64,000 bases of DNA from Undaria pinnatifida (lineage: Eukaryota > Sar > Phaeophyceae > Laminariales > Alariaceae): assembly GCA_012845835.1 (NCBI GenBank), contig JABAKD010000025.1, positions 23,731,923 to 23,795,922 of the forward strand. The letters are read 5' to 3'. Positions 1-12,960 of this stretch are shown here, piece by piece. How positions within the stretch are numbered: the stretch's first letter is position 1; each line of letters begins with the position of its first letter. Made by a program: the position numbers and the translations under genes. The notes beneath the pieces were generated by a model. That model made no database searches and was not told the DNA's origin. It worked only from the letters and a program-made list of their open reading frames with translations.

Positions 1-2179
1 TCACACGGACTGCATAATCACCCGATTGATCCGTACCGCTTCAATACGGTCTCCCCTCGGCTGCTTATACGATTGGTACATTTATATCACGCACGCGGGC
101 TGTATCGCATATACATCAGCACTTGTCTTTAGTAGGAAGGCCACCGACCTCGAGCACAATCGAGCCCCATCAATAACCATTTTCCATCCAATAGAAGAGA
201 GAAATAACTTATTCCAAAAAGCTGTAACCGCTGTATCACAGGCAACCATGTACAAAACAAGAGTTGTTGCAAACGTTCGCTTGCCCAAATAGTTCATAGA
301 AGGCTGAATGGTTGGCTTGGCGCTTCAGTATTCGTCCTCTGGACGTTGTTGGTGTTTTGATACTGCTCCACGAGCAGCGGATTGTTTCGCGTACAGTGCA
401 CACTTTTCCAAAGCCTGATAATGTTTATGCGTTTGCAGCTTAGCCGTAGGGAACAGACGAAGAAAAAAACCCAACGAAGGTAGGGGTGATACACGATATC
501 ATCGATGTGGTGTCGCTTTCAAATCTAGGGAAATCGTGCGACTCAGGGTTTATGGGCGGCTAATCGCTATACTCTAAATTTTCGGACGATCGGACAAAAA
601 AATGATCGAAACGCGTCCTTGTGTCGTATAATTCGCTGGGATAGTCGTAGGGACGATAATGATGAGACGCGCGATACGAGAGCACTGGCCGACATTCCAC
701 TTAAGCACGGTATGCCACCCAAGCACGGTAGCAATGTTCCTTCATGCAGTCGGTTCGTCCCTCGTGCTCCACCTGCGACCAGTAGTCGGAGCGTTGTGTG
801 TCCTGTTCCTCACGCCAGCTAGTCGTCCAATAGTATTTAGCCGGTGATGAGCGGTGTACTCATGAAGCGTTTGCTTCCAGTACATTAATCCCCCACCCCC
901 CCGCGTTACATTGTAAATATGAGAGGTTCATGGTGAAGAAACGCCGCCTGTGCGCGTCTAGGCCTGGGCACCGTAGAGCCGGAGCACACCCGTGTACACC
1001 GTCTGCTGTGGCGTTGTGGAATGCCACATTATGTGTCCTGCGTGGATTCTTTCATACCTGCTGGGGAGTGGGGTAGGCGCCGATGGTTGGGAATCTAACC
1101 GACAGGGGGAAAATCCCAACATCGTATGTGGGCGTCTAATATACCTATATACGTTTTATTCGTGTGTTGTGCGGTGGTATTTACCTGGTGTTGTATGAAT
1201 CGGGGGGCGACTGAGGCTTTGTAATGTCCAGGTCAATTTACGCACCTGTACATATTGATTTGTCTGGCTTTACGCTGTTGTTCGCATTGTGAGTTTTTCA
1301 CTGAGCATTGCCGCTTCTGGCAAGAACGGTAATTTGACCGCGGATTGGTCGATACTTCGTCAATTGGTCGAGGGATGGTGTGCGCAATATTCTTTAACAC
1401 AGCTGTCAGATACGCCTCCTTTGGAACGATGTCCTGTACTACCAGGCACGAGCTCCGGCGATTAGGTGTCGTTGAACCGTCCACATGTCGTATGTCGTTT
1501 GATGAGTTTAGTTTGTAAGTAGATCGAGCAGTTTTGATGCGAATCAATGTACTTTGGTATGATTCCCTTCTGTGACCGTGCCTACAATAAAGGTGCCGTT
1601 GGTGGGGCCTCTTCTATGCAGTGGCTCAGGATCGCTCGTGCGAGTGACCTCCCTATGCCGTTTGGGTCGGATGCCATATTCTGCTCTTTTTTCGTCACAT
1701 GGATAAGACAGGGAAGGTTAGGCACGCCGTGTCCACCTCAATCCACTCCTCACAGATATTCCCATTAAGATCTAGGGTAATTCGGGCGAGTTGTGAAAAC
1801 TCAGGCTTCTAACAAAAGAGGGCTTCCGTCGGCCGCAGCCTTGGTCGGCTGTGGGTCGGAACAGCCGTGGTGTCGCGATAGAAGTTTCACCATTGTGAGA
1901 TGGATTCGTCGCGTACAGCTTTAGCCAACGGAATCGAATGCAACATGTTAGCGTTTCCGTCGCGATCCCGGCGTAACACAAACGTTGCGATATATATGGA
2001 AGATAATAGTTGTGGTGTCGACTAGCCTGTGGACCAGGCCGGCAGGCGTTCTTGATGAACGCACGCGGGACGTCCAGACCCCTATTTATCCCCTGGAAAG
2101 TGGGGTCTATTGGCATAGCTGGAATAACACAAGCACCATCACGACGGACATGTAGCTCAATAGGATTGTAAACGAGAAG
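1..2179. other. No supported feature
   Basis: Both strands were read. Open frames here are at most 114 codons (for example minus 1772-2116 and minus 1233-1547). None shows a recognisable motif, signal peptide or splice-phase support. No long repeat shared with the rest of the window was noticed. I treat it as unannotated intergenic or intronic DNA. Confidence 0.5.
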
Positions 2180-2450
2180 CCGTCAGAAAGTCCTTTAGCT
2201 CCTCACATGAGAAACTCAAAATCTCACGCGAAAAATGACTTCGAACCCATTCGTTTGCGCTTCACCACCCTGCTTCTGTGCCTTAGTCCAATTAACATAT
2301 GTATTAGTGAAATTACTTATCTCACGGGTAGTTCCTCTCACGAGGAACTCAGTTGGCCAAGGACGCTTTGGCGCATAAATTGTCACTACCCCTATCGTGG
2401 GATGACTCGTCAATATAACCCTCTCCCCAAAAATGTTCATTTCATTTAGG
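2180..2450 (+). repeat. Diverged duplicate of 36600-36845
   Basis: The same order of words appears here and at 36600-36845: AAAGTCCTT, AGCTCCTCACATGAG, CGAAAAATGACT, CATTCGTT, CTTCT.TGCCT.AGTC, and near the end GTGGGATGACTC. Both copies are in the plus orientation. By eye identity is about 65-70%. Short near-palindromes occur at about 2198 and 2334. In the second location this block lies about 200 bp upstream of a decayed carbohydrate-binding exon. Here I could not find that exon downstream. An open frame of 80 codons covers it but is not conserved. Confidence 0.5.
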
Positions 2451-3299
2451 GCTTGTGCTTATGTCGATCTGTCTCCTGTTCTTGGCACAGCAGAATTGTT
2501 TACACCGATGTGGACGACTGGCAATAGAAATGTTTTAATTGTTGCCGGCTGCTCGTTATCCCGAGCTTGTGATGATTCCAGTGAGATCATTACTAGATAA
2601 GAACGCGTCACCCGTCCGTACAGCTGCATTGCATGCTTTCTGCGGTGCGGGGACCTAACCTACCTGTGGTCCAATCATTGTGCATATCGTTTAGTGAATT
2701 TTTTGTAGTCTCCCCAATTTCTCCTCCATTAGACTATACATGAGCGATTGATATCGAGGTTTCCGGACGTAAAGAATTGGGTGTAACCTTATCTGAGGTA
2801 CATTTCCAGACTTTGACGAATTAGGTATTTCACTAACACAGCTGAAAACGTTCATGATTTGCTTAATTTAGCCTCCGAGGTCGCCCTGCCGAACACGCCC
2901 ACACTGCCCCGATGTCGTGCGTGGCCGTAAATGGCGATGTAATGCTTCTTGGCCGATCTCCGAAGGCAGGTACCATAATTTCTCATGCGTGCGCACGCCA
3001 TTGTATGCACAATACATGGATATTTTTTGTGTTTAGTAATGCGCATTATCACCCTGTCTAACCATTCGCTTGTCCGACTGTGCTTGACTATCTCTGGTCA
3101 CATTTCGACCAAAGTCTAACCCTATCAACAATGTGAGGAAAACACTCTGCTGGTTCAAACTGACGTCTGCGTCGCCAATGTGCAACCAACGTCGACCTCC
3201 CTAGAAAAAACTTGTATGTCAATTTCCCCATGTCCACGACACGGGTTGTGCTCGCAGTGCGAATACGGCATCAGCATAGTCTATCAGGCGACAAACAGG
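2451..3299. other. No supported feature
   Basis: No coding frame with recognisable content and no clear repeat was seen. This is the left approach to the large tandem duplication, whose first convincing match starts around 3.3-3.7 kb. Confidence 0.4.
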
Positions 3300-4379
3300 C
3301 TACGTGCAAGACATACTTAATGCAATATCCAACCATGTTGTTTCCTACCCCGAAAACACCCATATCGAGCATTGCAGCGCCAGAGCAATGCATCGAAACA
3401 CAATGTACAGTGCACGTCCAACGGTGTAGTGGAAACCTTGACCGAACAGCTATCGACTGATCTAGGTAACCGTGCATCGATTCAAAACTAATGAAACGTA
3501 CGTTTACCGAAGCACAATTCGTACCTATGGCTCCTGGGGGGCACATAATACACGTGCATACACTCAAAAGGTGCTGTCGCTGTTGCCAAATCTAATACCA
3601 AAATAAATTAGCACGAAGGACGGTCAACTGCCATCCAGGCGTATCAGCCGCGGGACAGACCCTTGAAATCGATCGGCCCGACTCCGTCGTGGTTTCAATG
3701 ATCAGCCTCTTTCAGCACGAAAACTGCGCCAGCCCTTATAAGGCGGTACTTGAGAACCCTAGCCAGTCTACGACTTATCATTACATCTTCATTCCCGACG
3801 TCCAATCCATAAAAAACTCATATACCATATGAGCTGTTCACCGGTATCCCAAGTTTAGGCCAAGAACCGTGTCGTGGCACGTCCTCAACGGGCTAGTCAA
3901 ACATCGAGATTTGAACGTCCGCTCCAACACAAGCCAAAACACCCGCTTCCGTTGGACACACTCTAAGCTGTGCTCCAAAGAGCGCACGCCAGCAGGAGTG
4001 CAGGCCGCTCTTCGTGTTGTCTTCCGGTTTTAAGCTATACGACTTCCGGCTCCAGAAATCATCGGTGGGAGAACTGCTTCACCAAGAACTTCACCTGAAA
4101 AAAATGACACAGGTGCGACAGCGTGGGAGGACAACATATATACGTTACTGCACCGTCGGGGAAAATCAACCACAACCTAGCATGGTGAACGTCGAAGATA
4201 AATAGGCGTTGTTGTTGTCTTTCCAGTTCTGAGCGCGCAATAGGTCTGCACCCGCATAAGTGGATAGCCGGAGCTTCGATGCAGCAAGGTTATTTTTTGT
4301 CTCATACCGTAGGCAGACGTGTGGGCCCAGACAATTAGGCTTGTCAAAATTTACATCTTTGTAGTTCGATAAAACTTAT

Positions 4380-4510
4380 ATTTTTCAAATGAATGTTTTA
4401 CAGCTGTGAAATAAAATATTCCGTCTAAACCTTTTTTCCCAAGATGTGCGTGATACTCCGATCGCGCGTGTTACTGGATCCGGGTCTTCAGAAAGGACCT
4501 AGGAAGGACA
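4380..4510 (+). mobile_element. Decayed end of the foldback family
   Basis: It contains ACAGCTGTGA, then GATACTCCGATCGCGCGT and CTTCAGAAAGGACCTAGG, in the order and spacing of the foldback family's conserved terminal module (compare 44657-44760). The body of the element is absent. This is an old fragment inside duplication copy 1. Confidence 0.5.
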
Positions 4511-5336
4511 CTACCCATAGAGCCAGCTTGTATCATGATCAACAGGATGATATTGCTCAATATATGCCCGAAAACAGAAAATCACGTTATAATGTACGTA
4601 GTCGATTGGTCTGTGGGGGGGTGGGTCGCGGTTTGGTACGGGGGCTCAAGCGGCATGAGGAGGTACTCAGTTTGTGCATATTCATGTTCGCAAGACGGTA
4701 GACCTATTCTCCCGGGACGGAACACGTCGGGTATTTACCCACCAGGCGGACATTGCTTGCACCAAGCGCGAAGCCCCATGAAGTGTTCGGTGATTCGCAT
4801 GAAGGGGGAAATGCGCCCGTCCAAGAAACGCTCGTTGGACGGACTTCGGCACCTTGTGCCTACGTTCTTTCTTGTGGACGACAGCGCCGAAGAGCTTTTT
4901 CTTTTTGGTCTGGCTACTAGACGGACATCAATCTGTATTTCTGTGTAACTGCCTCGTGGGTGCCCCACCGTATTCATACTATAATATTAAACAATCGTTC
5001 CCCTTGTTCCGAGAGTGGGCTCTTCAACTCGCACAAATAATGTAACTCGATAACCACCCTAGAGACCGCAAGAGAAAACGACGATGAAATCAAACAAACC
5101 AAACGGTACGGTACTGGTCACCTAGCTCACGGTGTGATTGCCACGTTTTCAAGCGGCGTTGCCAACCAACGATAACCCAAATATACATTCAATGCTTTCA
5201 AACGTCAGTGCCAACTGAGGGCATCCACAATAGTCTGTACATTGTGGGGGGGGGATCGTCAACAAGTTTAGGTGACATATAAATGAGAAACAACCCCTTC
5301 ACGCGTGGAACTAATGCAAAAGCGATGGTGGGGAAC

Positions 5337-5440
5337 GATATTATAAAAAATATAAATTCGCTCCAGCTGTGAGATCGAAGATTTTGTCGAAACTCATCTT
5401 TGCAGGCTGTGTGTGATACTCCGGTTGCACAATATTGTAT
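5337..5440 (+). mobile_element. Terminal fragment of the foldback family
   Basis: It starts with an AT-rich lead (ATTATAAAAAATAT). CTCCAGCTGTGAGATCGAAG, GTCGAAACTCATCTTTGCA and GTGTGTGATACTCCG follow, matching the family terminus almost base for base. The match fades after about 100 bp, so only the end is present. Confidence 0.7.
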
Positions 5441-7888
5441 CTTCGGTGAAAGTTGAGTTTAAACTCCGTTTACGTTTTAGAAAAGGTGCTTCCCGGTCCG
5501 GCGGAATGACAGCTTGGCTTGAAAATAGCTGTAATTCACCTCTTGTCCTGGGGGCGAACGACCTTCATCAAGCAAGCAAGACAAAAAAAATGTCGTAAAA
5601 TCTACCGTCATTGCGTAGGATCCCACCTACAGCCCAGGGCCTCGTTGGCACGAAGGCGGGGTAGTGGGGAGAGAGCCCGTCCTGGGAGCGCTGTCAGTGG
5701 TGAAAGGAAAGAGAGTTACGACGGGACTTTGATTTGGCACTAAAGAAAACAACACAAATTCACAACACTATACGTTAAAAATATTTTTTCATGCATATTC
5801 TCCCATGTTTAGAAGCATTGCTTGAATGGATGTATATATGTACATATATTTTGGCACGTGCTTCTCCTCACAGCTGTCGTCCACTGTGTCAGTTGGTAAC
5901 TAAACAACAATGTGTCACCGTCGCTGACAGCGCTACACCAAAATGACCCACTGCCTAAAAGTATATCAAGTTATGGGTCAGGGAAGGGATGTTGTCACAT
6001 TTGGATTTCGGGTTTTAGGGCAGCAATTGGACTCTACGCTGCGTTTGGTTCGACGTTCGTCTAACGACTAATGTACCTCGCAGATGTTGGAAAACGTTCC
6101 TGATTTGGATTACTTTCTCCTTGAACTCAGGGCTGAAACACGTCTTTTCTACGCGTCTTCGGGCAAGAAGCAGAAGCTCGACCTCTTTAATACATTCACG
6201 TTAACGCTAGACTACATAACAATGACAGTCCGTGCTTTCTTGGCTTCCTCGGCTACTGGCTACGCTCAATCTCCTGCAGATGCAATACAATAACTACATA
6301 TTGCGGGGTATATATCGCACATTCCCTGGTGCAACGATCGCAGCTACTTTGCTAGTCCTTTCGAAACAGGGCCTTGTTGCCCTAGTGCTAGTAAAAGGTT
6401 TAACTGTTCCACGCGCATGTACCGTTGACTGGTGCACCCGTGTTTGTGTAACAAGCAACGCCACACAACCTTTGAACAGCGCTGCGGTCCTGCCTCTATT
6501 ATGATGGTTGCCCGTTGCACCTAAAACACTCGCGCGGTTCAAACGTCACGGATGCCCACCTGAAACAACTGGACTTGACAATGAACGGCGCTGTTGCCAC
6601 CCAACGATCGAAGAAACACCTACAGAAAAATATACACGTACCAGGTATATCCCATTGGGACATCGCGTGGAGAGACAGAACTCGAGACGCTAGGGCAGCA
6701 AAGTAGGGCGTTGTTTCACACAAAGATTAGCAAAATCCTTACTAAAAGGTATACTCATCATTGAGATACAACGTTGAAGGGCAGAGATGACGAGATACAG
6801 CAGGTGTTGTGACCGGATAAGCCAGAAAAAAGATTGGCCGAGGCAAGACACGGTTCCAGGTCAAAATTTCATTGATGAACACGATTGGATTTTTTCACCC
6901 CTAGAGATTTCTCCCAAGTGACGGTAATGCGCGAGAATGACCGTACTGTTCGTGGTTGCTCTGTGGGAGTTTTTTTTCTCAGCTTGGTTTGCATAGTGTT
7001 GGATTCGATTAGTGCTTTGTTTTTGCGCTTGGCCTAACAACGCTGTTTAGAGCAAGGAACGCGGACGATCCTAACGCAGGCAATTAGCACGACGCGCAAC
7101 GTCGTGTGGAAGTTCGGCGATCGATTGGAACTCATGAAAATACCAAAGCATACTAGGCGCTTTTGGATAACCTCGCCTACTATGCACGCTGTTGGGTAAC
7201 CGCGGCGTATTCGCGCGGTAATTGAGGTGGCCGAAGCGGATGGCCTCATCCCAAGATCTTGTGGATACCCGAGGAGAAACATTGCAGTAGAGACAATGCG
7301 TATCAATGCGTGTACGCTTTGCACACCTGTGTATCGCGCACTGCTCGTCCTTAAAAACATAAACGGTGTAAATACACGCCTCCATCCTATGTTGATAATG
7401 CATGTGCCCTGAAAAGAACTTGTTGGGAGCAAGGACGCGCGCGCAACTAAAGTTCGCTGTTGATTTCTATCCTACACGAAGCCAATGTACCTGCGCTATA
7501 CCCGTAATTTTGCATTTCGCCCATACTCATTATACACAAATATGTTTCATGGAACAACCCAACAAACCCGCAGCTGAGAACATTTCGTCTTTCCAAGTAT
7601 CTCAGCAATCATGAACACGTAAAGCAGGTAATATCGTTGTTAACGTGTTCCGTCCGAACCGAAAATTTACTTGAGAACTATCATTCAGAAGCTCGAGACT
7701 ATGCACACACCCTTGAGACAGGGAATCAAACACTTGCGCATTGCCAGAATGAAAACGTTAGTAAATCATGGTGCAAAGTATATTATATGTAGTTAGATGT
7801 ACGGGTTGACGCTTCGTTGTTGTAATAATATCCGAGGTTACACACCAAGAAAATGAACCAAAAATATCTATTTTCTTTTCCAGCGCAC

Positions 7889-9661
7889 CTCGGTGATGCT
7901 CAGCCACTCGTCGTCGTCGCCGTCGAGGCAAAGCTTCATCTTCTCGGTTTCATCGGTGTTGAGGTAGAACGTCTCGTATCCAACAGTTTCGCCGCTGGAC
8001 TTGATTTCAGTGTGGTGTTTGCCGTCGTCGTAGGTTTCGTACACGTCCAACTTTCGGGTCCTCTCATCTCCCTTGTGGAAGGCGATCTTCATACTGACAA
8101 TGTCCTGGGGCTCCTCGAAGTAGTACGTGATGCAGCATCCATCTCCCTCGCACGACCAGCGAGAGTTTGCCTTGCGACTGCCGTCTCGCGTGTTTTCGGG
8201 AACGCAGCCCTTCGGGTCGCAACCGCCATCATCGGCATCACGCTTGTCGTACCCAGTGGCGTCAACGTCAACCCAGGTCCTCTTGCCTGCATCGACGAGA
8301 GCTGGGATGGGCAGGGGTGTGCGACGGGCATGTACGGGTGGGGGTTCAAGTGACGATACTGTCGTATCGCGTGTTCACAAAATTGCTCCGTTTTGTAATA
8401 TTGGGAAACTAAAAATTCTCTCTACAAATTAGAACAACCATGTGTTTATACTTCGTTCACCTCAGCAACGAACTACCGAGCGGAATAACCAATGTGCCTC
8501 GACGAGGTATACGTCGCTGAAGTTCGTGTTTTTCTCCCCAATAGAGCACGTCGTGTATATATGTTCAATGGGCGTCGGTGAATGACTATACGTAATTCCG
8601 GCGTTGGCGCGTAAATAAGGGATTTCGTTCATGTTGCATACGAGAAGTGACTGACCGTTCTGCACAAACAGACAAACGAACAAGAGCATTATCCAAACAC
8701 ATTTAGCATATACTTTTTTCCTGTCGGAAGACTAGCAGTGGCACACACATATATCGCAGTCGTTCCGCACAAGAATCGGTTTGCAAAGAAGTAGCGAGTT
8801 TTCTCCACGCACGTGTAGAGCGAACCATTCCTATTCGTTTAGGAGAACATGAAGTGGCACGTATGTCATAAATTGCGTCTTACGTCATCAAGATGGCAAT
8901 GCTAGCGGATTTCGCTCAGATGTCGAATCCACCCAACAACGTCAAAAACAGGGAGATAAATGTGGCTTAAAGCACAATGTGGGAACACAACAAAAATGTG
9001 CATGAAACCGTGTCGCCATAGTACAGTCAACTATTTCTCTGTCCCATACAGTGGGCGTCAATAGACACGATGTATACATGACCAGATCCAGGTGAACACC
9101 GCTAGAGTCACTTTTGTGATTAATTACGACATCATCGGTTAGAAGACACTTTGTCACGCGCATGTTCTTCAAGCGAGGGCTCTCTGACCGGCAGTGTACA
9201 AGGAACCCTCCTCAAGGAATGACCGCATTGCTGTACATATAACCTTCTATCGCTCTAGGTACCGAAATCAACAACGTCGACACACCTCAAACACCCCTTC
9301 CAAGCACATATTTCTACCTCGCCGATTTTAGTGACATTGAACTACGGGCACACAACGCCGCTGATTGTTTGAAGACGGCGAAATCATGTGATGCTAAGTA
9401 TGCCCAAACACGTTAATTGAATTAACAAGAACACACAAAGCGTTCATAGCCCACCTTCACCATATCCCCCAAACTGTAGATACGATAACACTTGAATGAA
9501 CACCACGATCAGCCGTGGATGTGTCTTAGCGACATTGTTGCGTGCATCGTACACAAAATTTTCGTAGTTCATAGGGCTTCGATAAACGATTTGTGTGTAC
9601 CTGATGTAGTGCCGACGGTTGCAGCGAGGAGGATGGCCAGGATGATAGCGAAAGAGCGCAT
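7889..9661 (-). CDS. Gene A: secreted F5/8C-like carbohydrate-binding protein, two exons seen
   Basis: Exon 1 (9601-9661) encodes a signal peptide and exon 2 (7889-8301) the domain. Exon 1 ends in phase 1 before GTACACAC. Exon 2 starts after CCCATCCCAG in phase 1, giving 158 codons without a stop. A second acceptor (GATGCAG) 14 nt further in is also phase-compatible. The domain runs from about residue 28 to 158: NTRDGSRKANSRWSC near 57-71, KIAFHKGDER near 92-101, SSGETVGYETF near 122-132, and DDDEWLSITE at its end. That is the pattern I know from galactose-binding-fold modules attached to alginate (PL7) and pectate (PL9-type) lyases. Cysteines lie at 48, 53, 71, 76, 77 and 145, suggesting disulfides in an extracellular protein. 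The probable role is binding cell-wall or matrix polysaccharide. Exon 2 ends in front of a donor (GTGCGC), so a further exon is likely but unidentified. If that donor is not used, translation stops six codons later at 7868. No catalytic domain is visible. Confidence 0.68.
8302..9600 (-). other. Intron 1 of gene A (1299 bp)
   Basis: It is bounded by GTACACAC at the donor and CCCATCCCAG at the acceptor. It aligns loosely with the 1322-bp intron of gene B. The best-conserved patch is about 9050-9230, the counterpart of the open frame at 20411-20644 in B. Here that frame is broken by stop codons. No other coding exon is evident. Confidence 0.5.
9601..9661 (-). CDS. Gene A exon 1: signal peptide
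   Basis: Twenty codons plus one base. The ATG sits in the context CATCACCATGCG, shared with gene B. The peptide is Met-Arg-Ser followed by a hydrophobic run (FAIILAILLAATVG) and small residues GTTS, a typical eukaryotic secretion signal with likely cleavage near GTTS-A. An in-frame ATG further upstream (at 9799) is not matched in gene B, so the ATG at 9661 is preferred. The donor is ATCAG|GTACAC. Confidence 0.68.
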
Positions 9662-9815
9662 GGTGATGGAGTCTGGAAGAAGGTATTGCGATTCGTTGCG
9701 AGGTTGCTCAGGTGTCAGCTTGGTGAGAAAATAATTCAGGAGTGAATAAAAGTGGGGTGAGCAAAGCTTATTCATGACGGTGGTTTTGTTATTGGTCAAG
9801 GCTTCAGCGACGGAG
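9662..9815 (-). promoter_or_regulatory. Conserved 5' leader and probable core promoter of gene A
   Basis: About 150 bp upstream of the start codon matches the same region of gene B far better than other non-coding DNA nearby. Shared words in transcription order are CCGTCGCTGAA, ACCAATAAC (a CCAAT box, 9791-9795 on the reverse strand), AAGCTT.GC, CCCCAC, TTCACT, and ACACCTGAGCAACCTCGCAAC just before the start codon. A TTTTATTCA stretch could serve as a weak TATA in A but is missing from B. The transcription start was not located. Confidence 0.45.
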
Positions 9816-10544
9816 TATTGTTTGTTTTTTCCAACGTGAAATCACTCTAGTCCATCTGAAACCGCTCTGTGAGGAAATAGATTTTTTTCCTGGATAATGT
9901 ATTGTGGGTTTTGTCAGAAACATCAGTGCGCCGAGACCAACTCAAGCTTTGCTCAAAAACGAATTATATTTTAGCGGACGTTGACAGTATGCCGGTCCGT
10001 CTGGTGGTCTGTAAGCCGGGAGAGCATATTTTGCCATGTATGTGCAGTATTATGAACACGGCATGCGAAACTTTGCTTGTCAACCAGCAATGCAAGTGGT
10101 TCACTTTGTAAATTACGGTAAAGGAGCATAGGAACGTAATCATGTTACTGTATTTCTACTCTTGCACTGGCCACAACGAGACGTTAGGGAAATATCGTGG
10201 AAGCGTGGCTACAAAAGGCGTTACGAAATTATATATAGGGTGCCAGAGAGTATACCCCAGTGTACGTTGAACCGTCGACCAACTAAAACGTGAGAACAGA
10301 TTCAGGCGATGGTGAGTTGGCGTAAGGTATAAACTCCTGATAAGTCAGTCTTAAGTAGTCAAATTTGAAACGCATTGGTAAAAGCGCGTCCCGAAAACGG
10401 AAACGATTGGTTTAGAAGAGAGTATACTGCGATATGATCATATCCGATTCAACAGAACCGGCTTTGTTTCGAATGACGGGTTTTGAAGTCTTCATCTGAT
10501 CTAAATCGGTTGCCGTCCCGATATGGAACACTTCCTAATTCCCA

Positions 10545-11345
10545 AAAGGAGTATATTATAAGAATGTAATTGCACTCCAGCTGTGAGATCGAAGAATTTG
10601 TCGAAACTCACGTTCGCAAGCTGTGTGTGATACTCCGATCGCGCGTATCACGGGTTGTGTGTCTTCATTAAGGATATAGGTCGGCGACTCCCCTTGCATC
10701 TACCGTGTAGCTATCATGGACAACACGGTGATGTTGTCAGCCTTTGCGCGTAAGCTATAAAACCGTTTTTGAGGGGGACAAAACATGACAGCTGTGGAAG
10801 GAAATGCAACAGTTTATCACGTGAATCCTGTAGGTCGAATAACCGGTGAGGGGGAGAGCGGATTGTTGAGGACGTGGGGGACGAGGGGGGGTGCGAAGAA
10901 ACCATATAGCATAGATTTAGGGGGTTTGCTATACGCGTGGTGCTGGGTCTAGGCGATGGTGCGGGTGATGGGGACGTAGGGGGTGTTGGGTGAGGCGGTG
11001 GGTCGGGGGAGGGGGGGGGTGCATTGCAGCAGCGGTATGGCTGGCTCTAGAAAGATAATAAGGTGGTATCAAGTTCGTGGAAGTGTTTAATACTCTGGCA
11101 GATTTCGATGTTAGGTGGGGCGTTTGAGCAAGAGGGAGCGGGAAGAAACGTAAGAAAAGGAGGTGGGGGGGAGGGTTTTCAAGAGGTTTAGGATAAATAT
11201 AGTATTAATTATCCAGCTTTGAGATCGAAGGCTTGATCGAAACTCATCTTTTAAAGCTTGAGTGTGATACTCCGGTCGCGCGTATTACGCATATAAGTAG
11301 GGGCTTGCTTTACGAGTGGTGCTAGGTCAAGGTGATCGTACGAAA
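10545..11345 (+). mobile_element. Foldback-family element with an adjoining second partial copy
   Basis: An AT-rich lead (TATATTATAAGAAT) is followed by the terminal module CTCCAGCTGTGAGATCGAAG, GATACTCCGATCGCGCG, AAGGATATAGGTCGGCGACT and GTAGCTATCA. The internal blocks come next: GACAGCTGTGGAAGGAAATG, CGAATAACCGGTGAGGG, G-rich stretches, GTGCTGGGTCTAGGCGATGG, ATGTTAGGTGGGGCGTTTGAGCAAG, and TTTTCAAGAGGTTTAGG at about 11180. A second, shorter copy of the terminus (CCAGCTTTGAGATCGAAGG) starts at about 11213. The matching position in duplication copy 2 (around 21.85-22.1 kb) lacks the element, so it inserted after the duplication. Confidence 0.7.
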
Positions 11346-12960
11346 TGTTTTCGCAACATGTCTCGGTGTGTTGCGCCTGAGGCGGTATGTATATATATAT
11401 GTGTGTTTTCTACATAATATATCGCGGAGAAAACAAGAAATGTTTTTACCGCATAATAGAACGAATTAATGTGATATTGTTCCTTCCGCAACCATAATTG
11501 AACTGGCATAAAGGCCTCTTGAGTGGGGCCAAAAGGTCACAACTAGACGATAACTGAAAGACCACAAGATACACGATGAGGGGGTGTTGGCCAATCTTAT
11601 GCTGCACCCAGATGACGACGCAGCAAGGGCTTCAAGTGTCACATTGAGTGTGGCACCACCGAGACGGGTGGGTGTCGAGGAACAATGAAACATGCGTATA
11701 CAAACAAGATTATTCCAATCGCGTAATTTCTGTTGTTTGAGTGTCGGTGTCGCTTTAATGTGCGGATTTGTTCTAGTATTATTGTGAGTGCTATACAATA
11801 CGTATTTCTTGTATAAACTTTACAGCTGAAAATCATGCGCCAAAACTATAGTTTCATCTCTGAGAAAAAGTATTATTACCGACAATACGACTATGGACGA
11901 CAGTCTATTCACTTCTAATGCACAGTATACACCAGCGGCAACGCGGGCAAGCAAACCCTGTACACTCTGGTGTATCACACAACTACTCAGTAATAGTCAT
12001 GATTGCACTTCTGTTTTGCATCCTCAAGTGCGCATTAATGATGTTGAACCATCTTTCGACAACTCTGTTTTTTTGTTCGGCCTGCAAACGTATGTAGGTT
12101 TCATTTAGACAGGGGGTGGCAAGTGAACTTAAGTGGCAGTGGTAGTCGCATGTGAAGACGGTTAGTGATGAATGAAACCACTGTTTAGTGCAGGTTGTGG
12201 GCGACAGTTAAAACAAAATTCCAGTACTGGGTGGATCATTTTCTAGATAGAGGAATGTCTCGGTAAGCGCATTGTTAAGTGTCTACACGAAGCGTTGCGG
12301 GTGACTACAGCATCTCGTATTTACTTTTTTGTTGTCACATGGCAGGGAGTAAGACCACAGCCACTCCCGCCAATTGATGAAGAGGGCGTGATGTTTTCGA
12401 TAAGGAACACAACGGACTATCATTTAGCATGTGCCAAACGACCTACAACATTTCCGTCGGGTGGAAGCTGGCTCGGTATTAATATCCCGGGAGGGGTGAA
12501 GCCCGAAAAAGACTAAACACAGGCGTTCCAGTGCTGAACACCTAGTATGACATTAGCTGCGGCCTTCGGTCATGTTGTTCGCTTGTATACCTGGTATGAA
12601 CTGTGACCATGGGAATAATGGAATTATCAAGAATCGTCGAAATTTTGATATCGTTCGATTTCCTACCCCACGATGTGCTCCACACATACACCGCGGGTAA
12701 TGCCACCAATCTAATTGCTTGACGCGGCGCTGCCGTTGTATCACTATGCTGCGAAACTGCCGATGTTTGGCCTACTGGTTTACCCGCGGCAAGGGCGTGA
12801 TGCGGATTTCGGAAAAGCAGGTGTTGATATTGAACGTTTTGTATGCCGTGCCAGCAATTCGACAGCCACCCACCAGCCTGAACATCACAAATATTGTGTT
12901 GAAGATAAGCTGGGGAGCTCTCAGGGTCAAGCACGAACCGTACTCACGAGTCATAACATA

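Larger units (their letters stand above)
3300..12960. repeat. Tandem segmental duplication, copy 1
   Basis: Collinear matches link this stretch to about 14700-24900. Examples are 3660/14970 (CGTATCAGCCGC), 3930/15340 (CAAAAC.ACCCGCTT), 4080/15490 (GAACTTCACCTG), 6600/17745 (ACCCAACGATC), 7500-8340/18860-19700, 9200/20560, 10350/21730, 11480/22230, 12440/24265 and 12700/24640. The spacing stays at 10.7-11.9 kb. The shifts are explained by insertions private to one copy, such as the foldback element at 10.5-11.3 kb here. Non-coding identity is patchy (roughly 60-80% by eye), so the duplication is old. Gene A lies inside. Confidence 0.7.

Noticed and set aside
2129-2175. Possible tRNA gene (GTAGCTCAATAGG)
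   Set aside because: It resembles a D-arm region, but no T-loop sequence or pairing acceptor stem follows at the right distance.
7853-8353. Plus-strand frame of 166 codons, and its counterpart of 192 codons at 19211-19789
   Set aside because: They lie exactly opposite the carbohydrate-binding exons of genes A and B. They are open because of the exon's codon bias and have no splice or motif support.
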